A stretch of 64,000 nucleotides of DNA from NCBI GenBank assembly GCA_034769895.1, contig CM068373.1, positions 22,338,620 through 22,402,619 on the forward strand, in the 5' to 3' direction. The position numbers and the translations under genes are program-made. The notes beneath the pieces were generated by a model. The model searched no databases. It saw only the letters and a list, made by a program, of their open reading frames with translations, and was not told where the DNA came from. Below, piece by piece: positions 11,500 through 22,579 of this stretch. Source of the stretch: Magicicada septendecula. Its lineage: Eukaryota > Arthropoda > Insecta > Hemiptera > Cicadidae. Numbering within the stretch: position 1 is the first letter of the stretch; every line of letters begins with the position of its first letter.

Positions 11500-12775
11500 C
11501 TAAAACCCATGTAATTCAACTATCTTTGCTTTAGACTTGCAGCGAATAGAACGTGGGACGATAATTTTACCGATCAGACATAATTTATCGCATAATGAAT
11601 GCCAATGCAAGTGTAATTGCCCGGGGATTGGCTCATCCCAACCAAGATTGCACAGCCAGAGTTGCTGCATATACTGTTTGTACAGGAAAACAATGGGACC
11701 GACGAGTCCGAGTGGGTCGTATATACCTGCGATAATCGATAGGATTTTCCTCTTAGAGATGCTTGATTCAACTGGGAATAATTTGATGTCAAACAAAAAT
11801 GAATCTGTAGTGTTATTCCAGAGAATGCCCAAGGTACGCACATTACCTTGTTTGTTTAAAGGGAGTGATAAATTATCATGATCTGCGACCACATTGGTTT
11901 CATTTGATGCCCATTTATGCAGAGTGAGGCCGTATTGACTCAGCAACGTACCTAAGTCAGATTTCAACTTGGTCAGATCAGAAATGGTGTCTGCACCGGT
12001 TAACAAATCATAGACATAGAAATCATTAATTATAGCTGACGCAGCGTCAGGGAAAGAAGCTTCATGATCCTTACCAATCTGATTAAGACAGCGAGTAGCC
12101 AAAAACGAAGCACTAGCAGTACCGTATGTTACAGTTCGCAATACAAAATGTTTAAACTGTTCGAGTGGAGAGTTACGCCACAGAATACGTTGATAATGAC
12201 AATCCTTATCAGATACCAGAATTTGCCGATACATCTTCTCGATATCGGCGATGAGAACATAGTTGTGCATACGAAATCGCAAAAGAATAGTAAAAAGGTC
12301 TTGTTGGACGTTTGGGCCTACCAACAAAACATCATTGAGAGAAAGGCCATTGGTAGTTTTGGACGAGCCGTCAAAAACGACGCGAAGTTTTTTCGTAGAA
12401 CTAGAATGTTTAAAGACGGCATGGTGAGGCAAATAGTAGGTATTTGAAACCCCGTAAATGATAGAGCAATCGTCGACAAGCGTCATGTGGCCAAGATCCT
12501 TATACTCCTGAATAAAGTTTGCGTATTCGCGCGCAAGCTTAGAATCACGCATGAACCTGCGTTCTAAGCTCAAGAATTTCGCTTCAGCGCTAGGCGAGGA
12601 CTCACTCAACTGGAGATTGTCAGACTTAAATGGCAGCGAAACAACGAACCTACCCTCCTCATTGCGATGAGTAGACTTAATAAAATGCTCCTCACTAGCT
12701 GAATCGTTACTAATGGGTTCATTATCAGGGATAGTTTCGGTCTCCCAAAATTTCTCGAGAGACGCCAGATTTTTT
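11500..12775 (-). pseudogene. BEL/Pao reverse transcriptase, catalytic residue lost
   Basis: Contains R-R-F, L-R-V-V-F-D-G-S-S, S-L-N-D-V-L-L-V-G-P, A-D-I-E-K-M-Y and the G-P-L-L-type thumb region typical of BEL/Pao RT. Motif C, normally F-Y-V-D-D-L-L-T-G, reads Y-V-Y-D: the first catalytic aspartate is tyrosine (codon at 12010-12012, GAT to TAT). The frame is joined to gag by a shift at an A6 run (T6 at 12770-12775) and ends at a TAG within the RNase H G-F-S-D-A-S motif. At least three independent lesions; the RT is dead. Confidence 0.88.
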
Positions 12776-14591
12776 GACTGTCGTTGTTCTTAGCCAGGAA
12801 CGAAACAGCAGGACCCTTATAACGGCAGTGTTTGGGCAGATTTTCTGCTAGAATGTAGCCTAACTTTGTTTCTTGTATAATAGGGAAATGAGAACCGCGT
12901 ACATATATGTTGGCTAAAATTAAATCTAAATAAATTTGGGCTCCTAAAAGTATGTCGATATCAACTGATATGTTGAAATGTGGATCGGCGAGGAAAACTT
13001 TATATGGGACATTAAATTGATTTATGTCGAAAGATTGTGCTGGCAGTTTATGGGTTAATGCAGATAAGACCGCACATTTCGCCTCGAAGCTAAATCTTTG
13101 ATAGCGGGAAATAATGCGTATAGACGCCAAATTAGTGGCACAACACGCGGTATTATTTATACCTGTAATCGGTATGTTAGATTTAGTCAAGTTAAGCCGT
13201 AATTTCTTAGCAAATGATTCCGTACAAAAATTTATTTTTGACCCCGCATCCAATAGAACTCTTGCGAGTTGTCTGTTGCGAGCCCGGTCGATGACAAGCA
13301 CAATTGCTGTTGATAAGAGAACATTGTTTGTAGATTGTAATTTGAGTGAGCAATAGTTGCTGCTGCTGGCAGAAACTGGTTTTGACACATTATTTATGTG
13401 TAACAATGTATGGTGTCGTTTTGAGCAGACCTTACATGATTGTTTGATCTTACAATTAAATGAAAAATGATCTGGTCTTAAACAATTTGTACAGAGTTTA
13501 TGATTTAATATAAATTGCCCTCGTTCTGATGTGCTTAATGCACGAAATTTGTCACACATGTAAATTGGATGACTAGATTTACAGCATAAGCATAAATAAT
13601 TGTTTGAAGCTGAGTGATAACTTTTAAATGCAGTGCTGCCAGCAGAGTTTCGTGATTTATGTTTGTCAGATTTATTGAATCTTAAAGTTGACTCGTTGAG
13701 CTGCTGTCCGGCATCGATAGGCAGTGTATTTTCTAGCAACTGTCTACGTGCGTTTAAAAACTGAGTGAAGCTTTGAAAGTTAGGAAGATTATCGAGGTCT
13801 ATAGACTCCTTCCATAATTTAAACGTGGTATGGTCCAGTTTTGCTGACAATAATTGTACAGTGGTAAGCTCGAATGAATCCACTGACAGTTGCATGGCCG
13901 CCAGTGAATTAACGGAAGACGTTATTGTATTTATGAATTCGGCCAAACTTTGGACAGAGTCCTTAATTGTTGACTTTACTTCAAGCAAATTTTGAATATA
14001 ATCCTTAGCTAGTATGAATTTGTTGTCATATCTAGCGGACAGCAAACTCAACGCTATCGAATAGTTTTCGTTACAAATAGGTAATGCCTTAATTAAATCT
14101 AGCGGCTCATTTTTCAGAGACGAATACAAATAATGTAATTTCTGCACTGACGTTAAATCAGATCTGGCGTGTACCAAGTCCAGAAATATTGAATAAAAGT
14201 GCTGCCCTTCTAAGATATTGCCTGTGAAGCAGGGCAGACTTATCGGTTTTAATTGCATATTGCTTGTTAATACGGAAGATACAGTCTGAACGTTGAAGGT
14301 TTCTATCAATTGCAAGATATTGGCTTCTGTTGAATATAACAGCTCTTCAACCTCAATTCGGTCTTCTTGAGCAGCGTTTATGTCTTTAGAAATGAGTTCA
14401 ATTTCGGACTGTACCTCATCGTATTTTGTTTCCAAACTTTGTAGACTTTCGAGTCTAACCGTTAAAAAAGGTTTTGTGTTTGTGTTTTTATCAAAGTTAA
14501 TGATAGCGGAATTAATTTGCGCTATGGCAGACTTTAAGCCGCCTCTCTTTCTGACCAACACTTTGAGGCCTTCTTCAGCCATTGTACGCAT
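12776..14591 (-). pseudogene. BEL/Pao Gag and aspartic protease
   Basis: Long open frame starting near 14591 (M-R-T-M-A-E-E-G). Residues ~105-300 are the Gag region (L-P-C-F-T-G-N, Q-K-L-H-Y-L). Cysteine/histidine knuckles lie at ~333-397 (C-L-C-C..H, C-T-N-C..H..C, C-K-V-C..H-H). The protease active site at ~446-451 is L-L-D-A-G-S instead of the usual D-S-G-S. A Y-I-L-A-E-N-L-P motif follows. Homology to the pol linker continues only in another frame after the A6 run at 12770-12775. The open frame persists by chance to 12606. Confidence 0.88.
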
Positions 14592-14901
14592 CTGTTAATG
14601 ATGTGGTACCTGGTATGCGATGTCCTGGAGCGTCGAGGCCGTGGAGAAGATGGCAAACACACAGACCGGAGAGATGACTGCTTAAACTGGAGTGTGGACG
14701 CTAGCACATGGCTGGTCTTGCAGTGATGTCGTCACGAGGCTCAATGGCGATGAAAGAAATGCTGAGTAAGTCCCGACACGGTCGGATCAGCGAATATGCT
14801 GAATCGCCCGTGATGGCCAGAAATTGGGGCAGAAAATGATGAAAACCGCTATTAAGTTGCAGAAAGTAAATGACGAATCCAGGAACGGACGACCAAAAAA
14901 A
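14592..14901 (-). other. BEL leader with primer-binding-site candidate
   Basis: Untranslated leader between LTR and gag. Just inside the LTR, after a T run, the minus strand reads TGGTCGTCCGTTCCTGG, beginning with the TGG expected of a tRNA-complementary primer site. The tRNA was not identified. Confidence 0.55.
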
Positions 14902-15378
14902 TGTTGAGATCCGGTCCGAGTGGATCAAATAAAAATGTTAAATAATAGTGTTGAGATTGGCTAAGTCTGAAGAGATTTTAATTTGAATGAACCGAGTCTT
15001 TAAGAAAGCTACATGGTAGATGAGGCGCAAATGTGCGACACTACAACTACAATAAAAATGTTGAGGCCTAAGGCCTAGATAATTGTCGCAAGACTTGAGG
15101 CGCGAGTACGCGGCACTCAGGCTACATGAAACTAAGAATTAGCAATGTATTGCTAATGTATACTGTAGTATACAATATACTGTTGTAGGGCCTAAAGCCT
15201 ACATGAATTGTCTGACGACAAGAAAATGATAAATGACAGAACAAGCGAGCAAACGTTATGATGTCTGCCGCCTGCCGAGTTCGGTCGAACTGTGTCGTTG
15301 AATAAACATGATAAGCGCAATTTCAGAAAGTACAGATTAGCCAACCTATGAATGTGAAAATTACCACATTACTGTCCA
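14902..15378 (-). repeat. BEL 5' LTR with a ~135 bp internal deletion
   Basis: Aligns to 7583-8203 at both ends but lacks the segment equivalent to about 7624-7757. The same segment is present in the other two LTR copies, so this is a deletion here. Confidence 0.88.
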
Positions 15379-15383
15379 CTTGG
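15379..15383. repeat. Target-site duplication CTTGG (right)
   Basis: Partner of 6901-6905. Confidence 0.85.
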
Positions 15384-15400
15384 ATTATCTTATTTTAATA

Positions 15401-16436
15401 CTAGCTGTTACCCGCGGCTTCGCACGCTAATATTTGCCTTTGAATAAGTATTTTAATATAATTTTTATTGCCTATGTCTATATGGCGTTCTGTCAGCTCG
15501 TATAACTATTTTGTACTCATTAGTCAAATTCTCTCCAAAGTTACTTTCAACACTTGTACTAAATTATTATGTTTGCTTTTGGAGATTTAAAACTACCTGT
15601 TTATAAAACCTTTGGAGATATTTAAAAAGTATCTGTTAAATCAAAAACGTTAAATTCTTTATTTTAAGTGTTACTGTGTTAGAAGCATTATATAACACAT
15701 TAAACGTTATGTTTTCGTCAACCATGGCTTTTATTTATTTCAGCATTAAACTAAAAACCAAAAACCGTTGTCACCTAAACTCACAAATGAAAACAACACG
15801 TATTTTTGCTGTGCATTAAGTAATAGGACAATTTACAATTAGTACACTTCTTCTATTCCACATCGTAATATATCGATACAATCGCATATTATATAAAACA
15901 ACGAAAATGTACTGCAGGAATGGATAAATGTACAGTTCCGATGTCGCTAAATAGCTTTTGTTTATATACTTGTTACTATGGTAGCTAATTCTGGTCTCCA
16001 TGGTGTTTTTACATCTTTAGTAGTAGCATTTAATATATTTCATTACTTATTCACTGCATCATCAGAAATACTTGTAAACATAAATTTTATAATCGTTTAA
16101 GACAATTACAAAATATATAGACTTATATGTATACAAAATTACAAAATATATCGATACAATCGCTTATTAAAAACATTAAAAACTGCAGGAACAGATAAAG
16201 GTACAGTTCTGATGCCGCTAAATAGTATTTGTTTATTTACTTGTTACTATGGTAATTAATTCTGGTTTCCATGGTGTTGTTGAAATCTTTATACGCGTCA
16301 ACGTAAAGGCATAATTAAAAGGGCCTAAATCGTGCGAACGGGGCAAAATTTTCAAAGGTTACCTGATTAAAATTTGGCGGCAGTCGGTGTAACGGTGTGG
16401 ATTTGTGTTCAGTACCCATAAATCCTCAGATTTTGA
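15401..16436 (-). mobile_element. Non-autonomous Helitron-like element, copy A
   Basis: Reads on the minus strand from TCAAAATCTGAGG to a 3' end with a GC-rich palindromic hairpin (GCCGCGGGT) followed by ACAGCTAG, inserted before T. These are Helitron hallmarks: 5' TC, 3' hairpin plus CTAG, no target duplication. A second copy in the opposite orientation lies at 54149-55215 and matches along its length. No protein coding. Confidence 0.72.
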
Positions 16437-16437
16437 G

Positions 16438-16482
<45 letters not shown>
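16438..16482. repeat. (TA)n microsatellite
   Basis: About 22 TA units abutting the Helitron 5' end. Confidence 0.95.
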
Positions 16483-16484
<2 letters not shown>

Positions 16485-16578
16485 TTATCCCATCTGCTGA
16501 TCCGTGTCTTTAAAGGCATAACATGAGATTTACGATGAGTTCATTTGACAATAAGCTTATAATTTTATTGTTTTGCAG

Positions 16579-16697
16579 ACGAAGGGGCCGATTGTACGGA
16601 GAAAGAATACACAGCCATTATAGGAGTACCGATTGTGACAGGCGTGTGTCGACCGCCGACGATGTGCCTCGACGGTACCTGTTCTCGACCAGAGTGA
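16579..16697 (+). CDS. Small secreted cysteine-rich protein, exon 2 (C-terminus)
   Basis: Preceded by an acceptor (TTTTGCAG, AG at 16577-16578). The first two bases complete the codon begun by exon 1, giving D-E-G-A-D-C. The 38 following codons contain four cysteines (A-D-C, G-V-C-R, T-M-C-L-D-G-T-C) and end at TGA 16695-16697. The C-L-D-G-T-C ending is what fungal protease inhibitors and single-IGFBP-domain proteins have at this place, and it brings the total to 12 cysteines. The conserved split-codon phase strongly supports pairing with 1023-1218. Confidence 0.8.
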
Positions 16698-16830
16698 TGA
16701 CGATGGCACAACGTGAATACAGGAAATGTACAGTGGACCGCGGGTATCACAGTACCTACCCACGCTTTGTTTTACATTCATTCGTAAATGATATATACAC
16801 GTTATTATGTACTGCTTAAATTAATAACGC

Positions 16831-16836
16831 AATAAA
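16831..16836 (+). terminator. Poly(A) signal AATAAA of the cysteine-rich gene
   Basis: First AATAAA after the stop codon, 134 bp downstream. Confidence 0.6.
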
Positions 16837-16899
16837 CAGATATCTAACCAACTTTCTCTGTCATAAGCCGCTATCAGTGTAATTTTCCTCATAACTGAT

Positions 16900-17247
16900 T
16901 CACGAGGATGTTACCTTTCTTCCTGTCGACATCCACGAGAACAATCTTTTTTGCTTTTTCAACAGGTTTCCAAATCGTTTGAGACTTCTGACCTCTGCTC
17001 TGACTAGGCTTATCAGTCGGCTCCATTCCTTTTGTGATTTTCTCGTTGGGCACCCGTTATAACCAAAACAATGAACACTTCTTCGAAGACCTTCCATCTG
17101 TACTGCCAGCAGTGTCTTCTCAATGCTCAGATCTCGCTTCCGTAAGTTACCACTAGGTCTAATGTTGTCCTTCCTTATGCACCATTGTTGTCCTGAATGA
17201 TACATTTTTGTCCCATTAGGGTACTCGCAACCGGGTATGCTTACCAT
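16900..17247 (-). other. Unrecognised 115-codon open frame
   Basis: Open on the minus strand with a normal ATG start. It contains C-E-Y-P-N-G-T-K, a stretch rich in basic residues and C-F-G-Y-N-G-C-P. I do not recognise a family. It could be a repeat-derived frame belonging to the Mutator-like remnant next to it, or chance. Confidence 0.2.
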
Positions 17248-17648
17248 GTTAAATTCACCAAATTAAAGATTCATTATCTCAGAAGCTGTAAAAGATATAG
17301 GTCTGAAATTTTAGCATGTTGGTAAGCACTTTATACACTACAAACACTACTACAATTATAAAGATATCTCAATTTCATGATTTTTTAAATAATTCTTATG
17401 TTTTACTCTAAAAATTAGCATACAAAAAGCATACTTATAACTTTCTACGTTTTTATTTTTCAGTGCAACTGTATAGCTTTAGTAGTGTAGTTATATCTTC
17501 ATTAAACTAATAGACAAAAAAAAAAAAAAATCAGCTTGACTTGGTTTTTGAAATTTCTGAAATAATCGGTCACTTATCTAAAAAAAAATCGATTTTCAGA
17601 AAAACGCATTTAAAGTTTTAAAACAGATTTTTTATTGTTTTACCTTAT

Positions 17649-18330
17649 TTAAAATAGTCCAGCTCCATACTCGGGGTCTTTATTTAAGTCCATTTGATCC
17701 TCTAGTTTTCTATTCAAATTTCTAATTGACTGTCTAACCTTTTTCATAAATTCATCTACTGTTGTCTCTGCCTCAAGGATTACTTGCAAGTCAATTTTTT
17801 TTCATTACCTTAACCATATTTGATACTTGTTAAACCCTTATTTTTACAAGACTTGACATTTACTTATATTACCTTAATTAAACATCATCACAGCATCATG
17901 TACACCCAAAACCAAAGTATCCAGTCCAACAAATATATTTTTTGGCAAACTGTTCCAAATCAAATGGTTCAGGGACTTGTTTGCATACTGTGTAAGATTT
18001 ACATGAGGGCATTTTTATAACAAATTAGGATAACTCATATCAGCAAATATTGGCTTTATGACAGACGTTACAGACATTGGCAGTGAATGTTTATTGAAAT
18101 TCCTTTTCCAGTGGTAAAAACTGCATATCTCTATGATTACTGGGATAAAGGAATTACAGATTTGTAAAAAGTGGTAACATTATAAGCACTTTTGAGAGAA
18201 CGTTTCCTAGGATATACATTTTTTTTTATCATATTGCTCAAATATATTGAAGATACTTTGGTCAATTTGCCGGTTACGAGTGCCCTTAAATGGTATTGAG
18301 GCTCTCTCAGCTTTCCTCGCACTGTGGAAT
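17649..18330 (-). pseudogene. Mutator-like transposase C-terminal remnant
   Basis: Minus-strand frames, shifted several times, give H-K-H-S-L-P, I-K-P-I-F-A-D-M-S, N-K-S-L-N-H-L-I-W-N-S-L-P-K, F-V-G-L-D-T-L-V-L-G-V-H-D-A-V and a final E-Y-G-A-G-L-F then stop at 17649-17651. This order is that of the animal Mutator-like (MULE) transposase family. At least three stops interrupt it. A fossil. Confidence 0.62.
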
Positions 18331-19150
18331 ATATGCATTATTTCACATTTTCCTTTGCCTTATTGCGTAACTTTTCTCCCCCCCTTGTTTTACATAACAT
18401 CCTTCATCCACCAGTATCTCAAAATGTGTTGTCGAATGTATCACCAGCATGTTGTGCATAACGATAAAAGAATAACTAACAAAGTACTGCTGAACTTGTA
18501 CCTAATAAACAGCACGCATGTTAATTTCTGTTTACACCAATACAATGTGTACACGTGATTGCTGTGGAAACACTGACTGACGCTCGATGGACCAAAAAAA
18601 CAAAACGTTTCATTCGCTGTTTGTTAAGGCTTATAAGGGCTATACAATGTTGGATCAAACAGTGGTCCCAAATTGCCTCAAGCTGGACACTTGTATTTCA
18701 TGGCCAAACACACTAAGTGTCGAACGTTGTCTCCAACACTGGGACCAAACAAGTGGATTGTTTTGGTAGGGAGGTTTCTCTCCACTACAGTAGAAACATG
18801 AACAGTTGACAGAAATACTCTCAAATAAGTTTTCAACGTCGGACGTATGGTGTCGCTGAAGGTGGACAACACATTTCAATGCTGAAGGCACAGACAACCG
18901 ACGACACCAGGGTCCGAATGTCTTTCGACGGCAAAGTTGGACGCTCCATATTCGTCCCACGGCACACTATGCGCCCAGCCCTGGAAGACGTTTGACACTT
19001 AGGCCCATTTCACACGTACCCGGAGATAATTTAAACCCTTTCGGTCAATTGACACCAGTGTGTTTAGTCGACGACTGCGTGCAAACGAGCGCTGTATTCT
19101 TTTCGTTATTTTGGTGGCATGTGACGACATCGTAGTTCTAACTTTCTGAA
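18331..19150. other. Unassigned sequence
   Basis: Short frames exist on both strands (e.g. 18587-18769 plus, 18655-18960 minus) but none shows a domain. The segment may contain the 5' part of the Mutator-like element. Confidence 0.4.
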
Positions 19151-19303
19151 GTGAAACTTCTTTTGGCACGGTAGGAAAAATTTTCGTTACGCGTTACCCG
19201 TTACGCGTTATGCGTTATGCGTTATATGCATGAAACTTCTTTGGGCACGGTAGGAAAAATGTTCGTTACGCGTTACGCGTTATGCGTTATGCGTTATATG
19301 CAT
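19151..19303. repeat. Two ~77 bp tandem copies with GCGTTA(C/T) internal repeats
   Basis: Each copy starts GAAACTTCTTT.GGCACGG and GTAGGAAAAAT, then a run of GCGTTAC/GCGTTAT heptamer-like units, ending TTATATGCATG. Confidence 0.85.
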
Positions 19304-19438
19304 GCATGTGTGTGTATATGTGTTTAGTAGTATACCAAAATGAGGAAATGTACAGTTATATATAATTATTGTTACGAATATTTTAAGTTAACGATATGTA
19401 AAAAATAATCTACCTAGTCCTACATAATTTAATGACAT

Positions 19439-20437
19439 ATGTTAAAAATTGTTTATGAATACGATCGACGTCATTCTCAATCATTATTATACGCTGCTTT
19501 ATCACGTGTGACGAGTATTGAAGGATTACATATTACGACACAGAACAACGAGAAGATGCCGAAGACGAAGAAGTTCTACCATGGCCGAAGGCGATCATCA
19601 TCAACAATTGATTTGCAAGAGGAATTTAAACGACTTTCACTAAACAAACTAGAAGCTATAAATGAAAATTTAGTTAATTTCATCAATAACAGAAAAGTCA
19701 CTTTTATCAATATTCACTTTTAATTGCCAAAGTCTTACAGCTCATGCTGTTGATCTAAAAGATATAGTTGTGAAAAATTCAAATGTCATACGTTTATCAG
19801 AAACTTGGCTAGCTGATAAGATGACGTATCTGTTCTTAATTTCAACTGCATTGTGAAATATAAAAGACCAAATATTAGAGCGGGAGGTGTCGGGATATTT
19901 CAAAATTCTGACAATATTATTAACATTATAACTCCATCCATGGATTTTTCCGTTACTCAGACTGATGTCTATGGTTCAATGGCATCTACAGTTGGCGATT
20001 TGTGTATGGCTGAATGTAAAATGGAAAATGGGCAAAAAGTTGTGATTGTAGCAGTGTACATTTCTCCTAATAAAACATTAGATGATATTATTGATTTTCT
20101 CCATCGTTCATTATTATAGTATACTTCACAAGGTGCCGCCATACTTCGTAAAGATTATCATAAAATACCTATGATTTTAAGTGGAGATTTCAATGTCAAT
20201 TTTGCATTAGACAAATCTATAAAACTGGTTGAATTTTTAGAAGATAATTTAAACCTGTCTATACAAAATGATAAAAAAATATCTACGACAAAATCGAATA
20301 CGACAATGGATGCAGTATTCACAAGGTTTCTGGATAATATTGAATGTAAAACATACATTTCTTATTTTAGTTACCATAAGCATTTGGTTACAAAAGTGTA
20401 TGATGAAATATCACTAAATATTAACGAAATAGATTAA
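19439..20437 (+). pseudogene. Helentron fragment: PIF1-type helicase C-terminus plus AP-like endonuclease
   Basis: The first frame reads V-Y-E-Y-D-R-R-H-S-Q-S-L-L-Y-A-A-L-S-R-V-T-S, the final motif of Helitron-superfamily PIF1 helicases. After a basic linker, two frameshifts and a TAG at ~20117, an endonuclease/exonuclease/phosphatase domain follows: L-S-E-T-W-L, A-G-G-V-G-I-F-Q-N, V-A-V-Y-I-S-P-N, L-S-G-D-F-N-V-N-F and a C-terminal histidine region. Helicase followed by this endonuclease is diagnostic of Helentrons. N-terminal Rep and most of the helicase are missing. Not functional. Confidence 0.8.
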
Positions 20438-20638
20438 TAATAATAATAATAATTTCTGTAAATATATATAATAAAATATTTTTAATTTACTAAAAATGAA
20501 ATTTTTCTTATACTGATACCTCTCCCATCCTATTAAATTTTAAGTATACAGTTAAAAATAATAATAATAATGGATAAACAAAAAATAATGGATATAACCC
20601 AAAGAAGTTTCATTTCTTCCGCGTGTACACACTTACTG

Positions 20639-20950
20639 TTTTTTTTTTTTTGAGAGGAACAATTGGTCCTCTCTGGCTGTTTTGGAGCAAGCTCCCTTCA
20701 GCCGTGTGGGTATGGAATTGTGGGAGGGTTGCGTACGCCAGCGGTGACCGGCCGATGAGAAGGTGGTGGTACCAGCGTGTAGGAGGATGTTGGTGTTCAG
20801 GTGTGTGTAGCCTCTAGGAGAGGGTGTGATGGGGTGATCAGTGTCAAACTTATGGACTATAATGCTAGTGTCGTGCAGCAATTGACGCTAAAGTTGGTGA
20901 GAAGCGTCGTAGTGGCGTCAAGGGCGGGGGCGGATTAAGGATCTGGTTGT
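20639..20950 (-). mobile_element. Retroposed 3' end with poly(A) tail (copy 1)
   Basis: A T13 run at 20639-20651 is the complement of a poly(A) tail. Behind it is sequence much richer in GC than its surroundings. Same arrangement as 21044-21470. Family uncertain. Confidence 0.5.
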
Positions 20951-21043
20951 TGGGTTATAATTGGTCTACCAGTGGAGGGTTGTTTGTTTTTATTTATTTA
21001 TTGATTGCGACGTTGAAGAAGTAGGAAGATGCAGGAGGACAGG

Positions 21044-21470
21044 TTTTTTTTTTTTTTTGACTTATGCTAGAGGTGAACCCTAGACGGGTCCTGGGACCCT
21101 TCTGTTACGTGGTCTTCAACGTGGTATCCTGGGCGGGGGTTCGTCCGCAAGAGTCAGAAGACGGTTCAGAATGAAGTGTGATCGCCGGGAATTTTGGGTA
21201 GGTCTATTATTGGTGGGGGGGTGAGGAGGGTTTGTAATGTTGTTCTAGTGTTTGCTGTAGTTGCGTACTTCCAGTTTAGTTTGTGTAGGAATGTGTGCAG
21301 TTCTGGGAAGTGTTTGTTTAGAGCATATAAAGTCGTAATCGGGGTTTTGGTGAGGGGAGAACGGCGGTAGATCAGGCGCAGGGCCCGCCGTTCTGTGATT
21401 CTGTATAAGTCGATCTTGTTTGTCTCAGTCGTCAGCAGGATCGGGTGTGTCTAACTTTTGTCACAAGCAG
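21044..21470 (-). mobile_element. LINE ORF2 C-terminus with poly(A) tail
   Basis: T15 at 21044-21058 marks the tail. The minus strand has an open frame that ends with G-D-H-T-S-F and a stop at 21166-21168. Upstream of that it contains K-I-D-L-Y-R-I-T-E-R-R-A-L-R-L-I-Y and L-Y-A-L-N-K-H-F-P-E-L. These are typical of jockey/R1-like LINE C-termini. Truncated upstream near 21470. Confidence 0.6.
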
Positions 21471-21869
21471 CTTCAAATTGTTTTGATTTGGCGATGATGT
21501 CGTCATGGTTCCCATGTTGTTCCGTGTGTTGCGAGTTAATTTTGAGATACGGTGCTTTTAATTATATTTTAAGGTTGATTTTATTTAAGTCTGACACAAA
21601 ATAAGCAACACAACTGCCTATAAAAGTGTAAATAACACATAAATGTGACAGTTTTAAAATATTTCCTGTAGATCACAATTAAGATTTTTTTGAATTTCTA
21701 TGTTGTTATTTGACACCACTATAACTAGTGGGTACTAACTACGCATAAATATAAAAAAACTGTCTTCCGTCATATTATGAAGTTACAAAGAATTTATTAT
21801 ATTATCATAGCTATAGAAAAACATGAAAGATCCATCTACTGAAATTCAGTAAAAGCATTGCTAAAGCAC

Positions 21870-22169
21870 TGATTCTGATGGAAAAAAAAGATCCGCTGCC
21901 AAGAAAAGAGGCCGTCCGCGGTCAGTCAGCCAAGAATATGATGAATATGAAAACTCGGAAAACCCAAAAACTTCCAAGAAGGAAATTAGTCTAGTTTCAT
22001 ATGCCAGATACAACGTCCATTTTTACTGACCAATTAACATTGAGGGAAGGGAACAGAGGTGCAATTGGAAGGATGCAAGGAGAGGAGAAGACTTCAATGT
22101 TCCAAATGTAATGTGTCACCTTCTGTCAACAAAAACAATAACTGTTTTGTTAAATTTTGTGTTACCTAA
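21870..22169 (+). pseudogene. piggyBac-like transposase C-terminal fragment
   Basis: A basic G-R-P-R-S-V-S segment, then Y-A-R-Y-N-V-H-F-Y before a stop. After a frameshift a cysteine cluster C-x-C-N-V, N-N-N-C-F-V-K-F follows, ending at TAA 22167-22169. The closing cysteine-rich domain with N-C-F-x-K-F is characteristic of piggyBac-type transposases. The catalytic part is absent. Confidence 0.5.
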
Positions 22170-22403
22170 GTGAGAAAATCTATTTACTTGTAATAAGTTG
22201 TACAATATTTGCTATTTCTGTAGTATGTACTTTTTACAACGTATATACCCGTAGAGTCACAAAGGTGTCAATTGAAAACATTCAATGTTTCAAAAACTAT
22301 AAATTAAATGCAACAATTTTTAACTAAAGGGTATTCATATGAATGATTATGATAAGAAAATAACAATTTTTTTCAAAAACTAAAAAAAAAACATCAAAAA
22401 CTA

Positions 22404-22566
22404 AAAAATGATTATCAATTACCGCAATGCTCCTGCATACAAACTCGCAAAATATCTAGACAAAATTATCTGATAACACACACAACTAGACAACGACATT
22501 GCAGTAAAAAACAACACAGACCTAGTAACAAAAATAAAAGACATACACATCCCTCATAATGCCACA
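22404..22566 (+). pseudogene. Penelope-like element RT fragment (N-terminal part)
   Basis: Reads N-Y-R-N-A-P-A-Y-K-L-A-K-Y-L-D-K-I-I, two stops, then N-N-T-D-L-V-T-K-I-K-D-I. This is the Penelope RT segment preceding the first catalytic motif. Only ~50 codons. Confidence 0.6.
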
Positions 22567-22579
22567 TTAGCTAAGAGGA

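Larger units (their letters stand above)
6906..15378 (-). mobile_element. BEL/Pao LTR retrotransposon composite with three LTR copies
   Basis: The element is on the minus strand, antisense to the host gene. From its 5' end: LTR 14902-15378, leader, Gag-protease, RT, RNase H-integrase, a long 3' non-coding region, a second full LTR 7583-8203, then a repeated leader and gag start 7151-7582, and a partial LTR 6906-7150. The outer ends are TG..CA and are flanked by CTTGG. This is an element plus a mostly deleted tandem second unit, as expected from unequal LTR recombination or insertion of a dimer followed by deletion. Coding frames are broken (see parts). Confidence 0.9.

Noticed and set aside
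12606..12775. C-terminal 55 codons of the BEL gag frame
   Set aside because: Homology to the pol linker is in another frame; this tail is open only by chance.
12765..12780. Programmed -1 frameshift site at the A6 run between gag and pol
   Set aside because: Codon phase is CAA AAA ATC, not a canonical X XXY YYZ heptamer, and BEL elements usually use one frame; a mutation is simpler.
16060..16085. CATCATCAGAAAT in the Helitron, possible hammerhead on the minus strand
   Set aside because: The other Helitron copy (54530-54580) does not preserve the CUGA, and no stems form.
16523..16819. 98-codon plus-strand frame overlapping exon 2
   Set aside because: Different frame from the cysteine-conserving exon; no domain. 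The split-codon phase favours 16579-16697.
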